Source: Thamnaconus septentrionalis
Taxonomy: Eukaryota > Chordata > Actinopteri > Tetraodontiformes > Monacanthidae
DNA length: 64,000 nucleotides
Assembly (NCBI GenBank): GCA_009823395.1
Contig: CM020505.1
Span: 8,926,129-8,990,128, forward strand
Reading direction: 5' to 3'
A program made the translations under genes and the position numbers. Numbering within the stretch: position 1 is the first letter of the stretch; the number at the start of each line of letters is the position of its first letter. This document shows, piece by piece, positions 39,116 to 50,543 of the stretch. Below the pieces are notes generated by a model. The model worked only from the letters and a program-made list of their open reading frames with translations. It made no database searches and was not told the origin of the DNA.

Positions 39116-42100
39116 GTATCGATCTATCTATTTATCTATCTATGTATCTATGTATCGATCTATCTATCTATCTATCTATGTATCTATGTATCGATCTGTC
39201 TATCGATCTATCAGTCTATCTATCTGTCTTGGTTTTAGAAAGTCTCATAAAAAACAATTCATCAATTCAATGGTTGGAGTCCCACTGCCTCGTCAAATCA
39301 GACTCTGTGCTCTCACTGTGAATTCTTAATACATTTTTTTTCGAACCATCCATTGAAAGCATCATGTTAAGACTCTTTATGCCTTCTTTGAGTCGGGAGT
39401 TGTGTCGATATTAGAGGGGAATCATTGTCTCCTACCAGTGCCTTACTTGCAGTTGGATAAAGCTCTATTAAACTGTGTTTCTATGTCTTGGTCCTTGATC
39501 CAGCTGGTGCATGAATGAGAGCGACTCACTCGGCTTTCACTGAAGCCATAAAAGTAATAATTATAACAAACTCATGTGAGAAATTAGAGAATTTTTCCAG
39601 GTGATTGTAAGTGGGCCAGAGATCAGCCTCCCATCAGTCAAATTTGTTTATTGTGGAGGCATCTGAGCAATGATGAAGTAGCTCATTTCAAAGTAAAATT
39701 TTGTGTTTGGTTTGTGTTTGTTTGTTTGAATTTGAAAATGTTTTTCTCTCAAAGAAAAGAATGTCATTAAAAACAAAGATTTTTTAACTAACAAAAAAAA
39801 AATATTCTTCATAAATGCAATGGTATTGTTCAATGAAAAATTAAATGAGATACTTATACCATCGTTGCTACTATTAGGAAACTGTCACAAGAAATCCAAG
39901 TTTTCTCAGATGCAGGGGTGCAATACTACTCCCCAATTTAAACGTATGTAATATTTTGTATTGTTTCAACACAATTCAAAAGCCATTTCTTATTTATTTT
40001 AAGTATTAGTATTAGACATTGGAAAGTTTTAGCAGGAACTCTACCGATCAAGAACCTTGGCTTTTTGGACCTTGGATTTTTTTAATTTATTTTTTCTTAC
40101 AATATTCTGAAAGTTGTATTCAACATGGCCTGAGCCATATCTTCATACCTGCACTTGGAAATGACTAATTGACCAGTTTTGTCATCCCTCCTCGATGTCA
40201 GGTCCGTCCCTGGCCAACGGGAAGATGCATCTACACAGCTCAATAAAGCGGAAGCTTGTCGAGGAGAAAGGCTACGTGTTTGACAAGCGGCTCAGATACA
40301 ACGTGCGACAGAATGAGAGCAACTGTCGATTCCGCGACATCGTGGTCAGGAAGGAGGAGGGCTTCACGCACGTCCTGCTCTCCAGCCAAACCACGGACAA
40401 CAACGCTCTCACACCTGAGGTGAGAGGTGGAATAACACACGCATTCATTTTTTCCTTTAATTCCTGAGCTTCTTTGAGGCTTATTTTATTGAGGGTGTAA
40501 CCACAGCTGGTGTCGTTGTCCCATCTCCATTTTATTTTATTTTTTTATTTCTGTTCTCAAAAGGCATTTTTACAAGATACGTTTATACCGGGGGGCAGTG
40601 AGGGCTCACTAACTGGCAAACTTTGGTCTAAGTCTAGATGAGGAGCAAAGTCTCATTCTAGAACAGCAGTACGAGGCTAAACACGGACGCTCTGGAGACT
40701 TTTACAGTCCGTGACGAGGACACAGAAAATGAATGAGCTCAAAGGCCCAGTGTGTAAACTGCGGATCCTCTCTCTTCTTCCCTCAGCACGGTAGCGGGCA
40801 TGCGACAGTGCGCACTGAAAACAACGGTCCATTTTGGGACAATGTTAAAAGTCTGCTACAAATAGAATGATCTGATGTTTTTGCTTTATATTACCTTTCA
40901 CCTTCATGACCTAGACTTACAAATGCAGGGCAAGAACAGCTCTGGGTGGGATTTGGCTGCAGCTCTCTGTTCTTTTCATAATATATTTTCCAATGCTGAT
41001 GGAAAAGTGGATTTCTGCATCATGAAAGAGGGGTGGCCCTGTGTGCAAACCTGCACCAAACAAAGCCCCGACACACAAAAAAACGTGTAATAAAAAGCGG
41101 CAGATGGAAAGGAACAGTGGCAGTTGAATGGCTCTTTATCCATTTTGTGACCATCCACTCGTTGCATCAGCGTTTGATTGGTCGCTCATTTCCACACTGC
41201 AATCAGCAGAAAGCTGCTCTCAGAGACATACTCAGGAATTTGCTGCCACACTTCAGTAGATTGCGAATATAAATGGATTTTAATCTAAAATCAAACGTTT
41301 GTCTTGATTGTCCTTTCGCTGGCGGCTTTGGCATTGTTTCAGAAGTTTGTTAGATTGCAGTTGGCCAACTTCAAGCGGCGACGCATTTTTGACAGCAGTG
41401 ATAAAATGGCTACGGCTCCCTTGTCCTTCAATTTCATTTACAGAGAGCATTATTGCACGGAATTCAATATTGATCTTCTCCAGTTTAAATATAAAAATCT
41501 GAGGGATTATTAAGACTTGGTTGGAACTGAACCTGTGCCGTGAGAGGAATCCTTCCCCAGAGTCCCAAAATTTATCTTAAGTTTTGATCTAAGAGCCCTT
41601 TCAGATCTTTGTAAAAGGAGCAGGAGGTCCATTCAAAATGAACTTGGATGGTGATGAAACGAACGCTCTTTCTTTCACGTTCAAACGGACCAGTCAGGTA
41701 TCTGAAGCCCGAGGCTTCCTAGTGGTGTGACACCAGCAGCGCACTGAGCTAAGTTCTTGTCAAATCCGGTCAGGAGCTAAAGGGAAAAACCTGTTTTCCA
41801 CTGTGGAGTGAATGCCTGTGGTGCCATTCCTGATGCTTCTTTGTAATATGAAAACGGCAAAACTTATCTGACGGGTAATTCTGGCTACTGCAGCATTCAC
41901 GCTAATCTCTTTAGCAGCAGCTAGGCCTCACTATTTCCTCTTTGTGTTCCTCTGGGAGCCTCAGTGGCAGCGTGCAGCGACTGTTTCCTGAGCAAGTCGA
42001 AGGAAGCGAACTGGCAAGTGCATCCCGAGACCCACTTGCAAAATGAAGTAAATAAACACACTTTGTTCAAGGCTGGTAACGTGGATGAGCTCTGAAACAG

Positions 42101-43610
42101 CCGGCCTGCTCGCTCGACGCTCTGGATCCTTTTGATTTCACCAAGAACTTTCGGCAGATTCTGCAGAGGCCCATTAATGCAGTGGCACCCTCAGCGGGCA
42201 TCACTATCTTTGCCCTGCAGTTCATCAAAAAAATCTAAACAAACAGGCTGTTCCTGCCCTCACACTGCGAGATGACTCTCAGATCTTCGGCCGGCTGCTC
42301 CTGGCTTTGATGCAGCTTGCCCGAGAAGTCCTGCGCGTCGCCCGTGCACACGTGTGCGCACTTTCTTGTGCGACGGTAAGCCCGTAAGCTGTGAGCTTAT
42401 CACACAGCTCTGATAGCTCCCTCGCCGTCTCCCTGCCTTTGAAAGCCGCAGGGACAAGAGAGTGCACAGAGGAGCTCCAACTGTGGAAGTCATCCAAAAA
42501 TATTCTTCTCTTCTCCCTCTGAGTGCGCTGAAGCTTTGTGCGTATGTGCTTTTTGTTTTGTTGCTTTTTTTTTTTTGCAAGTGGTTTAAACGTCAAAGCA
42601 GCACATCACAACAGAAAAGTATTTAATCTGTTTTTCAGACCAGATTTTTTTTAGTAATCTTTTTGTATTTGTATATAGATAATGTGTTTTGGATAAATAT
42701 CCTGATTCATGTAATTCTAAAACTGAATGAGGAAGTTGAAATAAAAAAAACACTGAACTTAAAGGAGCCATACATGTGAAATTCAGTTTAGTCGACTTCA
42801 GGAATAAATTAACACGTACCGAACTTGTGGTGCTGTGACATCTACATAGAGTGTGTGTGTTGTTTTCCTGCTCCCTGTTCACCAGCCATGCTGAGTTACC
42901 GTATGTGTGGTAATAGTTTTGTATGTAGTTTCTGTACAGTTTTCTTCTACTTCTACTACTACTTCTTCAATCGATGAACAGAGACATACACGGCTATATT
43001 AACCCTCAGAGGGAAGTAAAGTTCAAATAGAGGACACATAACAATAACATATAATCAGCAAAATCAAGAGAATAAAGAATTTTAATTAAAACATGATTTT
43101 TAAAACGTAGAATCATGTTCAGCAGTGACAGATTCCCAGTGTTCCGGGCAGGTGTCCTACTGGAGTCAGTAATTTGCTGTCCTGGCAACACTCACCATGG
43201 CATCTCAACACAAGAAATCACTTTGATTGCTGCAAGGAGGCAGCTGGATGTCAGCGAGTTATATATGCACAGTACTATGCATTTTAAAGATTGAATGAGC
43301 TGCGCTGTGGCAAATATAGTTTTACCTTTTAGCAGGACGACATCAACCTTACGAGGCGTTTCCACCGCAGTCCAACCGAACGTTGACAGCAGCTGTGAAC
43401 TGGAGCTGTTGCGTTTAAACATGTCTGAATGCAGGGCGTTAAATCTTTATTTTGCGGTAGGAAATTAATTATAGCCTCAACACACGGGAACATTGCGGCG
43501 GCCTTTTGCAAGTTAATATCAGCGACACGTTTGTCAACATCAATCGGACGTTGTTGGGCTTGTGCAGACAGCTGGCCTAATAAAATCTTGTCTGGATCCC
43601 CCACACACTG

Positions 43611-43642
<32 letters not shown>

Positions 43643-43776
43643 AAAGCCACATCTCTGTCTACACTCAATCTGCACAACTCCTACAATGTTTTAATCAGAT
43701 TATCACCTCTGACCCATATTAACCATTCAACCTTATTCCACATGTCTCATCAAGCACATAATCTCTTCCCAGTTGC

Positions 43777-43856
<80 letters not shown>

Positions 43857-45665
43857 GCAGTTGTCCTTCCTCGGATCGATTTTGGACCACTGGACCACTG
43901 CTACCTCCATGGCTCCGTGTAGCCAAATGAGATTTGGTTGTGGATAATTTGGAGACTTTAAGCTCTTTGTCACGCTGCCTTATCATCGCTGGGCCGTTTT
44001 CTGTCGTCACGTGACGGGACACGTTATCCAGGCCGGGGAATGATGTCATGGGCTTGTGTGTTGCTGGTGGGGGGGGACGGTCTTTCCAACCCTTGACGTG
44101 AAGACGGCATGTGCGTGGGAGTCTGTAGCTCTGTGTATTCCGGACTTTGTCCAAACACATGTGGGATTTTTCTAAAAATGTCATCTTTCACCCAAACGCA
44201 AACAGGTTGCCAGGTCTTGGTTTTCAGAAAGCTCTGCTTTACAGAAAATACAGAAAACAGACCCCCCACCCCATCCAACCCCACCTCCTGTCCCTCCTTT
44301 TTGCAGCATATTTTGCATGTAACTTTTCTTTATGCAGCTTTATTTTAAGCAACAGAGGATAAAAAAACATAACCCAAATGGTTGTAGTTTTAACTTTTCA
44401 AGTAGATAGACAGTAGAAAATGTCCATATTGCATTTTCTTGTATCAAAGTACTTTGTTTTCTAATATAGCATTAAGGGGTAAACTCAGCATCATTGTCCA
44501 GTCATTTCCGTCTGCTCGTCCGTACCAGGATTTGATCTTATTTCTTTTTTTAAACATGCTGTGGTAAATAAACTAATCTAGTTCCGACACTTTTCCTTTC
44601 CAGATCATGAAGGAATTGTGCCGAGCTCTGGGCAATGCAGCCGCCGACGACAGCAAGCTGCTGTTGCTCAGCTCGGTGGGGACAGTTTTCTGCAACGGCC
44701 TAGAGCCGTCCTACCTGATCGGCCGCCTGTCCACCGACCGCAGGAAAGAGAGCAGCCGCATCGCCGACGCCGTACGGTAATGAGACACACTGAGAGCTGC
44801 TTCTCGGTCTCTCCGCCAGTCCTGACCGAGTTGCTGTCCGTTGCTTCATTGGGCCACTTTAGAGAGTTTGTGTCGGCGCTCATCCACTTCAAGAAGCCCA
44901 TCGTGGTGGCGATAAACGGGCCAGCGCTGGGCCTGGGCGCCTCCATCCTGCCCCTGTGTGATGTGGTGTGGGCCAGCGAGAGGGCCTGGTTCCAGACTCC
45001 ATGTGCCGCCCTGCACATCACCCCGTCAGGATGCTCCTCCTACACCTTCCCCCAGATCCTGGGCGTGGCTCTGGTGGGTACCGAGCGAGAGCGGCACCAC
45101 AGCAGCGCGGCTCCTCGCGCCTCGTCCTTTATTTGAAATAGATGATGCTTCTTGACACGCTCGGCCTCTGTCTGGCAGGCAAACGAGATGCTGTTCTGCG
45201 GGAGGAAACTGACGGCGCAGGAGGCCTGCAGCCGAGGCCTCGTCTCGCAGGTCTTCTGGCCGACCACGTTCAACCAGGAAGTGATGCTGCGCGTGAAGGA
45301 AATGGCAGCATGCAACGCAGTGGTGAGTCCCAGGCTGGGCAGTCAATCAATCAACCAATCAATCAACCAATCAACTTTTATTTGCACAGCACAAAATCCA
45401 AAATCCTCCAAGCGCTTTAGACGACTGTAGCTCAGGAGGCAGAGCAGGTTGTCCAATGACCGAAAGGTTGGCGGTTCAAATCCCTCTCCATGCCAGTCTG
45501 TCGTTGTGTCCTTGGGCAAGACGCTTAACCCTAAATTGTTCACAATGGCAACAGCCACCTATTGGTGTATGAGTGTGTGAGTGAATGGGTTAGTTCTCAC
45601 CAGCTTCCTCCCCACTGTCCAAAAACAACCATGTGTGGCAAATTGGTAGCCCTATCTTGTACGTG

Positions 45666-45727
<62 letters not shown>

Positions 45728-46353
45728 CTTTCAACGTGGCTCTGCGGTGAACATGTGACTTGTCCAGGGTGTCACCATGACTTCGCCCTATGACAGCAGG
45801 GAAAGGCTCCAGCCTAAAGACGATGAATGAATCATGACTGGAGCTGTGTTTGACATTATGGCTGGTCATTTTAAATGCTGCTAGAACCTGCAATCCTCCT
45901 GCCAAAGTAACATAAAAACACTTCCTGTCCCAGAGGGCTGTTATTATTTTGGCTACAAACATTGTCTTAACACCTCTGTCTTAAGACGTATTGGACTGTT
46001 GAGTCTTCTTGAATAACACCGCATGAGGAGGACTGTGGAGACATGTTAGATTTTTTTTTTTTATCTCTATAAAAGCCAAGCATGGTTATGCAGAGTTGCA
46101 AATGTCACCAGACCCCCCCCCCCCCCCCCCATCCCTCACCACCTTCTTTATGTCATTGATGATACTGAATGACGCTGTCTGTTTGCCCTGGAAGGTTTTG
46201 GAAGAGTCGAAATGCCTGATGAGGAGCATCCTCCTGTCGGTGCTGGAGGAGGTGAACGACAAGGAATGTCAGATGCTGAAACAGCTATGGTGTTCGACCA
46301 AGGGACTGGAGGCACTCTTCAGTTACATGCACAATAAGCCGTGCGAAAAGTGA
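29127..46353 (+). CDS. CDYL2: CDYL2, chromodomain Y-like protein 2 (7 coding exons)
   Basis: A nuclear reader of methylated histone H3 (H3K9/K27 methyl marks in the CDY family). Coding exons: 29127-29150, 35990-36571, 40202-40419, 44604-44776, 44863-45073, 45179-45322, 46195-46353; all introns are GT-AG. Residues 1-60 form the chromodomain with the aromatic cage Tyr7, Trp29, Tyr32. A variable basic linker follows. The last 250 residues or so form the crotonase-like domain, with the family landmarks N-G-P-A-L-G-L-G-A and F-C-G-R-K-L-T-A-Q-E-A. It is CDYL2 and not CDYL because of the M-A-S-G-D-L-Y start and the G-K-W-E-Y-L-I-R-W segment. Length is 503 residues when one missing base in exon 2 is allowed for, against 506 in human. 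As written, the sequence breaks frame at about 36359-36363 and would stop at 36368. Whether crotonase chemistry is retained in CDYL2 is not settled by sequence. Confidence 0.93.
29601..29641. repeat. (GT)n microsatellite
   Basis: About 20 GT units in the first 500 bases of CDYL2 intron 1, inside the CpG-rich region. Confidence 0.95.
34108..34156. repeat. (CTAT)n tetranucleotide repeat
   Basis: About eleven CTAT units with one CTCT interruption. Confidence 0.95.
35990..36571 (+). CDS. CDYL2: CDYL2 coding exon 2, chromodomain and linker, with a frame break
   Basis: Acceptor CTTCAG, then V-E-R-I-V-D-K in phase 0. It encodes most of the chromodomain (W-E-Y-L-I-R-W-K-G-Y, then D-T-W-E-P) and the basic linker. 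Frame 1 ends with TGA at 36368-36370; similarity continues in the next frame with A-M-T-Y-K-A-V-P-G. One base is missing around 36359-36363, judged from the fit to other CDYL2 proteins and from the phase sum of all exons. The exon ends at GTAAGA (36572). Confidence 0.88.
37585..37850 (+). mobile_element. Decayed non-LTR/SINE-type repeat tail
   Basis: The segments 'CTGTCACCTCACAGC' (about 37592-37606), 'TGTCCGTAGGTGTAAATGTT' (about 37721-37740) and 'GACAGCTGGGGGAGGCTGCA' (37813-37832) keep the order of a very common teleost repeat tail, with heavy divergence between them. Confidence 0.55.
38158..38212. repeat. (GAT)n trinucleotide repeat
   Basis: About 18 GAT units with a few GGT interruptions. 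Confidence 0.93.
39080..39229. repeat. (TATC)n array with patterned variants
   Basis: About 150 bases of TATC tetranucleotides. TATG and GATC variants recur in order, so the array seems to have grown by duplication of longer units, not of single tetranucleotides. Confidence 0.93.
40202..40419 (+). CDS. CDYL2: CDYL2 coding exon 3
   Basis: Starts in phase 1 after acceptor GATGTCAG and joins the single G left by exon 2. It encodes the segment with F-D-K-R-L-R-Y-x-V-R-Q and F-R-D-I-V-V-R-K-E-E-G-F-T-H, the start of the crotonase-like domain. Ends with GAG and donor GTGAGA at 40420. Confidence 0.93.
40420..44603 (+). other. CDYL2: CDYL2 intron 3
   Basis: 4.2 kb with an AC run (43610-43640) and a long GT run (43780-43855), facing each other as complementary tracts. 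The segment 41820-42180 has more complex, GC-balanced sequence and might be regulatory. No additional exon is supported. Confidence 0.7.
43780..43855. repeat. Long (GT)n microsatellite
   Basis: About 38 GT units in CDYL2 intron 3. Read in frame it makes a Cys-Val run, which is not coding. Confidence 0.96.
44604..44776 (+). CDS. CDYL2: CDYL2 coding exon 4
   Basis: Begins I-M-K-E-L in phase 0. It contains D-D-S-K-L-L-L-L-S-S-V-G and the Y-L-I-G-R-L-S segment of the crotonase-like fold. Ends after two bases of an Arg codon at donor GTAATG (44777). Confidence 0.92.
44863..45073 (+). CDS. CDYL2: CDYL2 coding exon 5
   Basis: The preceding intron is only 86 bases. The exon encodes F-K-K-P-I-V-V-A-I-N-G-P-A-L-G-L-G, the oxyanion-hole region of the crotonase fold, and S-Y-T-F-P-Q-I-L-G-V-A-L. 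Ends at GTGGGT (45074). Confidence 0.93.
45179..45322 (+). CDS. CDYL2: CDYL2 coding exon 6
   Basis: Forty-eight codons in phase 0, A-N-E-M-L-F-C-G-R-K-L through A-A-C-N-A-V. Flanked by a short 105-base intron upstream and donor GTGAGT downstream. Confidence 0.93.
45340..45845 (+). mobile_element. Repeat cluster in CDYL2 intron 6: tRNA-derived SINE with a non-LTR tail
   Basis: The head at about 45429-45482 shows tRNA promoter boxes in order: TAGCTCAGGAGGCAGAGC (A box) and GGTTCAAATCC (B box). The body continues with GTCCTTGGGCAAGACGCTTAA (about 45508-45528), characteristic of a common teleost SINE. A (GT)n run (45668-45723) follows, then a typical tail near 45760-45820. A short (AATC)n tract at 45342-45374 precedes the head. 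Confidence 0.75.
45668..45723. repeat. (GT)n microsatellite in the SINE body
   Basis: About 28 GT units, within the intron 6 repeat cluster. Some copies of such SINEs carry a short GT run at this place, from which a long one can expand. Confidence 0.94.
46195..46353 (+). CDS. CDYL2: CDYL2 coding exon 7 and stop
   Basis: Begins V-L-E-E-S-K-C-L and ends in TGA at 46351-46353. The C-terminus after F-S-Y-M is divergent from human. Only the last exon shows an acceptor, GGAAG, with a weak pyrimidine tract. Confidence 0.9.
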   Translation, partial: VLEESKCLMRSILLSVLEEVNDKECQMLKQLWCSTKGLEALFSYMHNKPCEK

Positions 46354-48005
46354 TCACTGCAGCCGGGCGGACACCCAAGTCGATGGAAAGCCTGCACGCG
46401 CACACTTTGTTCCCTTCCGTCAGCAGACTGGATTCCTCTGGATTCCCTTTGCGCTCGCATCTGCTGGCCGTTGCCTCGCCATCGTCTTCAGTAAGTGTCG
46501 AGGTGTTTCTCGTTTTGAAGTCTGATCTTTGCTTTGCTTCAGGGGAGGTACAGTGTCTCTGTATGTAATATGAAAGATTTATGTCTTTACGAAATCATCA
46601 AAATGTGCAACATTAATGTGTGTAGGAGCACACAGTAAATTGGCGGTAATTTATATATTAATATATATAGAAATATATATATATTTATTGTTGCTTTGTG
46701 GACTTAACTTGTTTAAGGTTTTGCTTCGGTTTTTTGCTGCTTTGAGTCAAAGTGTAATCCAAAGTTTGCTTCAGGACAGGACCGTTTCTTGCTTCGTACG
46801 TGCACATTCCATGCTGCATCCATCATTTCTTTCCAGAATCCTCTCCAGAAAGTCTTTTTGTGCCACATTAAAGACTCCATCCATTTTCTCCGTTATCATT
46901 ATCATAAGCTCCCAATATTTCACCTGTCATAGGAGATGAAGACGCTTCGACGGTCATGAGTGGACACTGGCAACATATATTTTTCTGATATAACATATGT
47001 TTCAGGTCTTATTCGTCCTATTAATTTCCTTTTTTCAGTTTGGATACACTTTGAACTATTTTTGAATCATAAAGATTACGGAAAATGAAGAACACTGGAC
47101 GTCATGTAAAATCAAGCACTTAATTAGTTCTTTATTGAATGGAATTTTGACTTGACTGCCAACTGAGTTGTTGTTTTTCTTTTGTTGTTTAGTTTTTCAT
47201 TTGAGCTGAGTAGCTTTACGTGATGGCGCTGTTGGTGGTTCATGTGTGTAATTCTACAGGTGGTCCTGTTGCTTGTATGCAGAGCACACAAACCAAATTT
47301 CTTTTGCTCCTCAGGTGATCAAATTGTGACAACAGTAACTGTCAGTGAATGGTATTGTGAAAAATCAACATTTTCTGCATGTGGTGATTTAGCCTCGAAA
47401 GAGATTTCTGTTGCAATTTATTTATTTTCTAAGGGATCTTTGATGGTCCCCCTCCCCTCCCCACCACCTCCCAAAAAGAAGAGAAAACACATGGAGTCTG
47501 TGAATTTTCTTTTGCAAAACTTCAAATATGCGTCATCCTTGGCAGATGTACCAATGCTGGAAAATGTGAAGTGTTCTGTGGGACACGTTGCATGTCAAGT
47601 GTAATATATTGTACATATAAATGTTGCCTGTCTGCAAAACTTGTGCTGCAGGGTACGTTTTTGTACCTACATTGTAAGTATTGTTTGAAATGGGGCAGTT
47701 TATTTTTCTATTTATTTGGGTGGATGTGCTGTGCCATTTGCTGCCTTGAAGCAGCCCACTCCCATTTTGAAATCCCACCACAACTTAAGTGAACAAAATG
47801 GGTCAGGAGAGGAGCACATCTATACAGTATGTATATAAGACCAAATGTGTTTACACTTAGGTGTTTGCATATTTTCAGATTGTATGATCCAATTAGTACT
47901 TCTTTCTGTAAATTATCAAAGGGATGTGAAATACTGTATTATAGTATTGTGCTTTATTGAGCTATAATCTAACATTCAAATAAAATGACTCTTGATGTGT
48001 TTCAT
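46354..48005 (+). other. CDYL2: CDYL2 3' UTR
   Basis: About 1.6 kb of AT-rich sequence without a gene, ending after an AATAAA signal at 47979-47984. The end is inferred from that signal; no other strong signal was noted between the stop and it. Confidence 0.6.
47979..47984 (+). terminator. CDYL2: CDYL2 poly(A) signal candidate
   Basis: Canonical AATAAA 1.6 kb after the stop codon, followed by T/G-rich sequence near 47990-48010. Confidence 0.55.
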
Positions 48006-48499
48006 AATTGTCCATTATTATGCAAATCACTTTAATTGTAATTCATCAATTTAATCATTTAATATAATTCATTCCAGGCCTTTGTGTGGCAACGGCTACC
48101 CAGTGGTTGATGTATTCTAACATAATTTCAATATGGAAAGCATTCCAAAGTGTGTTGCCATGTTAACTGAGAAAGAAGAAACTGATTTGTAAAATATGTC
48201 AAAGATGTTTAGAATTGGACTCTTTCCATATGTAATAGCAGCAAATCTCATTATGAATGTCTGCCGGCGACATTTCTTCCCTTAAAAGCCAGGTAACTGA
48301 CATTTCTTGGAGTTTGTCTCGTGGATGCAGCAGAAATCTCTTCAGTGCTTATGGTTCAAAAGAACAACAACCTGAAACTGAATGGCTGCTAGACGCTGAT
48401 TCTGAGTAACCTTTTCTGTGTCACATGACCTGGGTGTGACCTTATCTTGTGACCACAGGTAAACAACCAAAAATAGAACTCAGTGAACCACTGCCACCA

Positions 48500-48725
48500 C
48501 TAGAGGTCACCATGACCTTAGAGGAGGGGCCAAATGGCACAAGATGACATGACTTTTTTGCCCCAAGAACTTCCTCAACAGCACTTGCTGATTCATCTCG
48601 ATGGGATGTACAGTAGATAGATGCTCTCCATTTTTTTTGCTTCTCCTGCACCCGGGGTGGGTGCAATCTATCACAGGTGTCACTGGGCAAAGGCGAGGTA
48701 CACTCCAGTTTATCACCAGGCCACA
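48500..48725 (-). mobile_element. Decayed non-LTR repeat tail
   Basis: The plus-strand segment around 48655-48720 (with TCACTGGGCAAAGGCGAGGT at 48680-48699) is the reverse of the wording in the same common teleost repeat tail found at 37585 and 45760. It is heavily diverged. Confidence 0.45.
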
Positions 48726-49201
48726 TACAAGTGGATTTGTGAGTCTTTGAACTTCAAATTAAATTCTTCTGTGGATTTTCAAAAATACTAATAACTAAAT
48801 GTATATTCAATTCGTCATGAGGTTTAATTTTCTTAAATTAAGAGTAATAGTAATGGAGGGCACAACATGATAGCCCTATAAGCATATGATATAGAATTCC
48901 ACATTGACAGACTCAAATAAATTCAAGTCTTTCACCGTCTGTCACACCATTAGTTGCAGTGTATGGCACAATGTAATCTTAAGCAGTTGGGGTTTATTCT
49001 GCTCACCAAAGAACTGCATTTGAAAACTATAACTGTTACCCATAGCACACTAAGGGGAAAAATAATGAAGCTGTGAATTTATTCTCTGTCTACTTTAAGA
49101 AAGATGATTTAACTTTTAAAAAACATTAAATCCGATTCTTGACCTTAGTCAGTTTTACATGAAATCAAAGCAAAAAAGAAGCTTTTACATAAACAGTGAA
49201 C

Positions 49202-49207
49202 TTTATT
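49202..49207 (-). terminator. CMC2: CMC2 poly(A) signal candidate
   Basis: Minus-strand AATAAA about 565 bases after the CMC2 stop codon. It would make the CMC2 and CDYL2 transcripts end tail to tail about 1.2 kb apart. Confidence 0.4.
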
Positions 49208-49772
49208 TAGATTACATGAAACGAATCAATATGATTCTGCATTCAGACTTTTAAATGAATGACCAACCAAGTGTCACCTGCATGTTGATTACTGTGTTCA
49301 GATTGAGTAACACAGTCGCTGCTCTTCCTGGCTTTGATTTGTTTTTTGTTTTTTACATCCATTCCTGCCTGCTTTCATAAATAACCCCAGAATCAAAATA
49401 TTCCTGAGATGTTCTGTAACTACAGAAGATGAAAGGCTTCTGCTACCATCAGCCTGAATTCCTTTCATGAAGCCTTAGCATAGTTGTAACAGAGGGGAAA
49501 TGGATGATAATGGCCAGCAGCAATACTCAGTCAAAATGAATAGATGTTATTATGTTTATCCAAATCCAAACTGCCAGAATTTTATGGTAATTTCTGTTCT
49601 GTGTAGATGAAGAAGAAAAAAAAAAAAATACATTGGTCACTATTACACCCCCCTCACTACATCTGAAAACAGCTGCAGTTGCAGCACACCCTTGTTGCAG
49701 CATCCTGCCCAACCTCCCAATAACATAACACGTGAAATATAAAGTTCCAGTGACTGTGCTGCATTTAAATGT

Positions 49773-50221
49773 TCAGAGCTCCTTCCTCGGGCCTTCTTTC
49801 AGTCTCCTCTTCATCTCTTGCGCATGCTGTTTGCTCCGCTCCCGCTGTTCCAGTCTCTGTGAAGTAGAAAAATAACAAAGAAAAAATGTCATACCCGCAC
49901 ACATGTATGTAATCTTCAGTGATAGTTTATAAAGTTTTGGAATGTTTAATGTGTTTTTTGTATTTAAAAAAAACAACAAACCTCTTTCTTCAGGCACTGA
50001 CGCATGGCACGGTCCACGTCATTACACTTCCCAAAGAACTTCATGACATTGTGCTACGACAAAACAAAACAACGTTCAGATTCCTTCTGTCGTGCGAATG
50101 GGGAACAAGGACACGCACAGGGATGCTGGCAGCAACGTACCTCAGTGTGACACAGCCTCAGTTGGGTGATCAGCTCATTACATTCGTCCGAGTGCAGATG
50201 CGGAGACAAGTCGGGGTGCAT
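49773..50221 (-). CDS. CMC2: CMC2, cytochrome c oxidase assembly twin-CX9C protein (78 aa)
   Basis: A small mitochondrial intermembrane-space protein needed for cytochrome c oxidase biogenesis in yeast and mammals, imported by the Mia40 disulfide relay. Exons on the minus strand: 50221-50141, 50053-49982, 49856-49773, all in phase 0, with GT-AG introns. The protein starts [10 protein letters not shown]. Both CX9C motifs are intact: Cys14/Cys24 in exon 1 and Cys36/Cys46 in exon 2. The C-terminal exon is basic ([10 protein letters not shown]). Length 78 residues against 79 in human. There is no cleavable presequence, as expected of this class. It is head to head with CENPN, as in human. Confidence 0.93.
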
Positions 50222-50543
50222 GCTGAGTTAAGGGCTTATTGGAGTGCTGAGGCAATACTGAAAACCACAAACGGAGTTAATATCTGACAGCTGCACGATT
50301 TTCCTTAGTTCTGTCTTGTCAAATTTGAAATGTCAAACATGTAGCTTGTATAAAAGAGCGATCTATTCCAAAATGTAACAAAAATATTCACAGTATTACA
50401 AATTACAACCGAATCTCACATTTCAAACACACACACACAAAAGGCTAACATGTGCTCTGAAGGATACTAATGCCTCCCCATCCCTCTCCTTCCTGAGCTG
50501 TCATACTGATGATGGTAGTTTGTTTTTCCAGGAAACACTTACC
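50222..50543 (-). other. CMC2: Predicted CMC2 5' UTR intron
   Basis: On the minus strand a strong donor, CAG followed by GTAAGT, occurs at 50543/50542, and a TTTTCAG acceptor near 50258-50264 precedes the ATG by about 36 bases. This implies a non-coding first exon upstream of 50543. Confidence 0.5.

Larger units (their letters stand above)
36572..40201 (+). other. CDYL2: CDYL2 intron 2
   Basis: AT-rich, 3.6 kb. Contains a decayed non-LTR tail (37585-37850), a (GAT)n run (38158-38212), a poly-T tract (38408-38425) and a TATC-type tetranucleotide array (39080-39229). No exon seen. Confidence 0.75.

Noticed and set aside
45429..45500. tRNA gene in CDYL2 intron 6
   Set aside because: A and B boxes are present, but the downstream text is a known SINE body, so it is a SINE head.
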